Origin: JAOZTV01 sp965371805
GTDB taxonomy: Bacteria > Acidobacteriota > Aminicenantia > UBA2199
Reading direction: 5' to 3'
DNA length: 64,000 nt
Assembly: GCA_965371805.1 (NCBI GenBank)
Contig: CBDUZW010000019.1
Location: 6,583 to 70,582 of the forward strand
Shown: positions 61,011 through 64,000 of the stretch, one piece after another
Layout of the letters: each line of letters begins with the position of its first letter
How positions within the stretch are numbered: the stretch's first letter is position 1
Position numbers and translations under genes: made by a program
Notes under the pieces: model-generated
The model's database searches: none
The model's input: only the letters and a program-made list of their open reading frames with translations
Told to the model about the DNA's origin: nothing

Positions 61011-61574
61011 ATGGAAAATTATTTTAAAGAATGTTTTAAAGATCTTTTAATAAAAATAAAAGATGAAACCCTGAGAGATCAGACTGTAAAAGCATGGGTG
61101 ATGGCTGCAGAGGAAGGGGGATGGAAAAGCTCAGAAATTGATAAAATCCCATTTACGCTGCTAACTGAAACAGAAGGTATCTCAATAATAGAACATACTA
61201 TTGCTGTTACCTTTGGAGCAGAGGGACTTGCAAATGCCCTTAAAGATAACTACAAAAAAATGCCTTTTGAAATTGATCTTGATCTTATCTATGCAGGCGG
61301 ATTATTGCATGATGTAGGGAAATTATCAGAGATCGAACTGGTTGATGGGAAATATAGAAAGAGCTTTGCAGGCAAATGTGCAAGGCATCCAATCTCAGGA
61401 GCAATTATCGCTGCTAAGATTGGAATGTGTAATGAGATAATCAATATTATTGCAAATCATGCAAAAGAGGGTGATGGTAGACCTCAAAGAGTTGAAACTG
61501 TTTTAATACATCAGGCTGATTTTGCAACATTTAACCCAATGGTTATGAAAACCAAGGGTTTATTGATCGAATAG
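61011..61574 (+). CDS. HD-domain protein
   Basis: A 187-residue metal-dependent phosphohydrolase-like protein. The His-Asp doublet is in 'YAGGLLHDVGKLSEI' (about residues 98-112); other ligands are in 'IEHTIAVTFGAEGLA', 'ARHPISGAIIAAKIG' and 'NIIANHAKEGDG'. This is the compact HD type seen in nucleotide or phosphoester hydrolases. It lies 11 bp after the dehydrogenase and 9 bp before the aconitase gene, an unusual insertion in a citric-acid-cycle operon. The substrate is unknown. Confidence 0.82.
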   Translation: MENYFKECFKDLLIKIKDETLRDQTVKAWVMAAEEGGWKSSEIDKIPFTLLTETEGISIIEHTIAVTFGAEGLANALKDNYKKMPFEIDLDLIYAGGLLHDVGKLSEIELVDGKYRKSFAGKCARHPISGAIIAAKIGMCNEIINIIANHAKEGDGRPQRVETVLIHQADFATFNPMVMKTKGLLIE

Positions 61575-61583
61575 GAGAATAGA

Positions 61584-63407
61584 ATGAGTCCGATGACTTT
61601 TATTGAAAACATTTTAAGTAAACATTCTGGTAATGGTATTGTAAAACCTGGTGAAATTGTTGATGTAGAGATCGATGTAAGAGCAGCAAGGGATTTTGGT
61701 GGACCAAATGTTGTGAAGAATCTAATTGAGAATGATCTGGAAATTGATGATCCTTCAAAGACATTTTTTACCTTTGATACAAACCCTACCGGATCTGATC
61801 AAAAATATGCTGAAAATCAGCAGGTCTGCCGGAATTTTGCAAGAGAAAAAGGTATAAAAATCTTTGATATCAATGCAGGGATCGGTACTCATCTGGTTTT
61901 TGAAAAGGGGATTGCTGTTCCTGGTTCAACAGTTGTTTCAACCGATTCACATGCCAATATTCTTGGCGCAATCGGTGCTTTTGGTCAGGGAATGGGTGAT
62001 AGAGATATCGCAGCTACATTTGCAAACGGTTCAGTTTGGTTTAAGGTTCCTGAATCTGTAAAACTGACTATAAATGGAAAAAGACCGGAGAATATTTCAG
62101 CAAAAGATGTTGTCTTAAATCTATTAAACAGGTTTGGGGCAAATAAATTGCTTGGATATGCAATTGAACTTTATGGTGAAGAGATAGAGAAAATGACACT
62201 GGATGAAAGGATCACTATCTCATCAATGGCAACTGAAATGGGTGCAATTGCAGTTCTTTTTACACCTTCTGACGAAATAATGAAATATTGTGAAGAACGG
62301 GCAGGAAGAAAACTTGAATTGGTTAAAGCTGATAAAGATGCTGTTTATGAAAAAGAGCTCACACTTGATTTTGCAGAATTCAAACAGATGATATCAAGAC
62401 CTGGGCATCCTGAAGACACTGTTGATATAAAAGAGTTTTATGGAAAAAAAATAGATTCAGCTTTTATCGGGAGCTGTACAAACGGCAGATACAGTGATTT
62501 GAAAGTTACCGCTGAGATATTAAAAGGTAGAAAAGTCGCACCGGGTGTTGTCTTGAAAATAGTACCTACTACTGATGCAGTATGGAACAAGTGCTTAGAT
62601 GAAGGATTAATCAAAATATTTAAAGAGGCTGGAGCACTTGTTGGAAATGCAGGATGTGCGGGTTGTGCAGCGGGACAAATAGGACAAAATGGAACAGGTG
62701 AGGTTACAATTAGTACTGGAAACAGGAATTTTACAGGTAAACAGGGAAGGGGATTTGTTTATCTTGCTTCACCTGCAGATGCTGCCGCGTCTGCTATTGC
62801 AGGATTTATAACAACGGCAGATAATATTCCTGAACAACCGGCTCTTTTTGAAAAGACTGCAGGTAAAGGATCAGAAGATAAAAAAAGTTCTGCATCCAGA
62901 GTAATAGATGTCAAAGATAAAAAAACTGTCTTTGAAGGAAAGGTCTGGATTATTGCCAAGGATGATATTGATACAGATATGATCTTTCATAATAAGTATT
63001 TAGCTATAACAGATATCAATGAAATGGGACAATATACATTTGATAATCTTGAAGGATGGAAAGATTATGCAAAAAAATCAGAACCGGGAGATATAATTAT
63101 TACCGGCAAAAATTTCGGTGCAGGCAGTTCAAGACAACAGGCTGTTGATTGTTTTAAATCACTGGAGAATCAGATAATTATCGCAGAATCCTTTGGCGCA
63201 ATATATGAAAGAAATGCAATTAATGCGGCCTTTCCTGTATTAAAATATAAAGATCTTGGTGATTTGGAACTAAAAGATAGAGATACCGTTAAGGTAGATA
63301 TAAAAAACGGAACGATCACAAATTTAAATAATAATGAGACTATCCAAATTGAAAAATTTTCAAAGGTACAAATGGATATTTACAAAAAGGGTGGACTCTT
63401 AAAGTAA
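61584..63407 (+). CDS. Single-chain aconitase-family hydro-lyase
   Basis: A 607-residue iron-sulfur enzyme with large and swivel domains in one chain but much shorter than AcnA (about 890). Cluster cysteines are in 'GSCTNGRYSD' and 'NAGCAGCAAG'; 'STDSHANILGAIGAFGQGMGD' and the swivel motif 'GKNFGAGSSRQQAV' are family features. A linker around residues 425-445 joins a LeuC-like part (1-420) to a LeuD-like part (450-600). Neighbouring dehydrogenase suggests citrate-isocitrate isomerisation. This compact fused form is found in anaerobes and deltaproteobacteria. A hairpin follows the stop. Confidence 0.88.
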   Translation: MSPMTFIENILSKHSGNGIVKPGEIVDVEIDVRAARDFGGPNVVKNLIENDLEIDDPSKTFFTFDTNPTGSDQKYAENQQVCRNFAREKGIKIFDINAGIGTHLVFEKGIAVPGSTVVSTDSHANILGAIGAFGQGMGDRDIAATFANGSVWFKVPESVKLTINGKRPENISAKDVVLNLLNRFGANKLLGYAIELYGEEIEKMTLDERITISSMATEMGAIAVLFTPSDEIMKYCEERAGRKLELVKADKDAVYEKELTLDFAEFKQMISRPGHPEDTVDIKEFYGKKIDSAFIGSCTNGRYSDLKVTAEILKGRKVAPGVVLKIVPTTDAVWNKCLDEGLIKIFKEAGALVGNAGCAGCAAGQIGQNGTGEVTISTGNRNFTGKQGRGFVYLASPADAAASAIAGFITTADNIPEQPALFEKTAGKGSEDKKSSASRVIDVKDKKTVFEGKVWIIAKDDIDTDMIFHNKYLAITDINEMGQYTFDNLEGWKDYAKKSEPGDIIITGKNFGAGSSRQQAVDCFKSLENQIIIAESFGAIYERNAINAAFPVLKYKDLGDLELKDRDTVKVDIKNGTITNLNNNETIQIEKFSKVQMDIYKKGGLLK

Positions 63408-63418
63408 AAAAAGAGCAG

Positions 63419-63450
63419 CAGGCAATTTTCAAATATTTGGAAATTGCCTG
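63419..63450 (+). terminator. Hairpin after the aconitase gene
   Basis: CAGGCAATTT (63419-63428) pairs perfectly with AAATTGCCTG (63441-63450). The following sequence is only mildly T-rich, so it may be a terminator or an mRNA-stabilising hairpin at the end of the operon. Confidence 0.6.
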
Positions 63451-63612
63451 TTCAATTCAAATTAAAGATTTAAACAAGTAAACAATCGTTTTCATTATAA
63501 AAAACAATATATGCAATATATCTAGTTCAATCAGTAAAACATTTTTTTAATAAGCCCAATAATTCAATGCTTTTTAGTTTGAATAGTTTTTGGCAAATAT
63601 TTATTAATTAAT

Positions 63613-63629
63613 TTGGCATAAGATTTGCA
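63613..63629 (+). promoter_or_regulatory. Sigma-54-like promoter element
   Basis: TTGGCATAAGATTTGCA has the GG...GC elements at the exact spacing of a sigma-54 -24/-12 promoter (consensus TTGGCACGNNNNTTGCA), with two mismatches. It lies just ahead of the IS91-type transposase ATG at 63640, very close for a conventional leader, so it may be fortuitous or part of the element's end. Confidence 0.35.
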
Positions 63630-63639
63630 GTACTCCTGT

Positions 63640-63963
63640 ATGATAGCAGGAGTCTATAAAAGAAGAAAACCGGAACATTCAACCTTATACAAAATTGTAT
63701 TTAATAATTATGAAACTTATGAATCTCTCTACGAAGAAAAATATGAGCCTGAATATGGTTATTTAAGAACTGAAATAAAGGAAAGTGTTCAAAAATATTT
63801 AGATTGCGGAATAATGGAACATGGAATGGCAAGGATTTACTGTAAAAAATGCGGCAAAGATTATTTTGTAGCTTTTTCCTGCAAGACACGTTTTTTCTGT
63901 CCATCCTGCAGTCAGAAACGAACTTTAATCTGGTCTGACTGGGTTATTGGAAATGGTAAATAG
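63640..63963 (+). pseudogene. IS91-type transposase, 5' part only
   Basis: The first 107 codons of a Y2 (HUH) transposase. It begins 'YKRRKPEHSTLYKIVFNNY' and carries the N-terminal zinc-binding domain 'YCKKCGKDYFVAFSCKTRFFCPSCSQKR' in two CxxC pairs, ending 'TLIWSDWV'. After this point the family sequence stops abruptly, replaced by three unrelated codons and a stop. The HUH catalytic domain is absent from the window. The cause is probably insertion of another element (see the next feature). Confidence 0.75.
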
Positions 63964-64000
63964 AAACGGATGTATAACGGTAAACAGAATTGGATGTGTA
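63951..64000 (+). mobile_element. Probable left end of an IS21-type element
   Basis: Where the IS91-type reading frame breaks off, the sequence contains two direct repeats of about 20 bases, GGTAAATAGAAACGGATGTA and GGTAAACAGAATTGGATGTG (about 63954-63998). Repeated GGTAAA..GGA units at the terminus are typical of IS21-family multiple terminal repeats bound by the IstA transposase. The element would continue beyond the window; no istA/istB coding sequence is visible here. Confidence 0.45.

Overview
The window is AT-rich chromosomal DNA (roughly one third G+C by eye) from a Gram-negative, probably flagellated and chemotactic bacterium. The Gram-negative reading rests on a TonB-dependent receptor, a Do-like periplasmic protease, an AMIN-type amidase, TldD/PmbA and a Spy/CpxP-like protein. 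Motility is suggested by FliK, a methyl-accepting chemotaxis protein and CheW. Several families are common in uncultured Acidobacteriota (Aminicenantes-like), deltaproteobacterial and related lineages: six-bladed propellers with a GPGEL-type motif, a tricorn/S41 protease, a SpoIVB-type S55 peptidase, and MeaB with an N-terminal extension. I do not assign the organism further. No rRNA, tRNA or CRISPR array was recognised.

Layout. 0-4 kb: RhuM-like protein, MnmA, a Yip1-type membrane protein and a methyltransferase, all on the minus strand. 4-9 kb: a tricorn-type protease and FliK. 8.9-12.2 kb: two paralogous exported six-bladed propellers on either side of a membrane-embedded LuxR-type regulator. 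12.2-14.5 kb: LeuC/LeuD-type dehydratase and a release-factor-like protein.

14.6-26.2 kb is an accessory region. It starts with a decayed HsdR remnant. Next comes a clearly more GC-rich sensory cluster: a PhnD-type sensor kinase broken by two frame disruptions, a TonB-dependent receptor, a YfiR-domain hybrid kinase and a REC-PAS-PAS hybrid kinase whose 3' two thirds returns to AT-rich sequence. It ends in a cheB fragment, a wrecked IS4/Tn5-like transposase and an eight-codon stub of a minus-strand gene. A 15-bp direct repeat lies at both edges.

26.3-29 kb: a methyl-accepting chemotaxis protein and CheW. 29.4-38.2 kb (minus strand): a truncated XRE/ImmA-type protein, MeaB, a ThiF-like protein, a NatAB-like exporter, a LecA-like-domain protein, a Do-like protease and an amidase. 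38.3-50.6 kb (plus strand) is a long co-directional run: response regulator, S55 peptidase, exported propeller, SucCD, two unknown proteins, FHA-GGDEF, Ser/Thr kinase with HEAT-like repeats, a membrane protein, an AI-2E transporter, RsmD and a GspG-like lipoprotein. A Spy/CpxP-like gene and a terminator follow. 51.3-59.3 kb (minus strand): MoaC, an unknown HEAT-like protein and a RodZ-like protein; then TrmH-type methyltransferase with MetG; then TldD with PmbA. 59.3-63.4 kb (plus strand): an Rrf2-type regulator, an isocitrate/isopropylmalate dehydrogenase, an HD-domain protein and a single-chain aconitase. The window ends in an IS91-type transposase cut short by what looks like the end of an IS21-type element.

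How it fits together. Housekeeping functions here include SucCD, the dehydrogenase/aconitase operon, tRNA and rRNA modification and MetG. Around them are several envelope-sensing modules. The two least explained are the propeller/membrane-LuxR/propeller locus and the decaying PhnD-TonB-YfiR kinase cluster.
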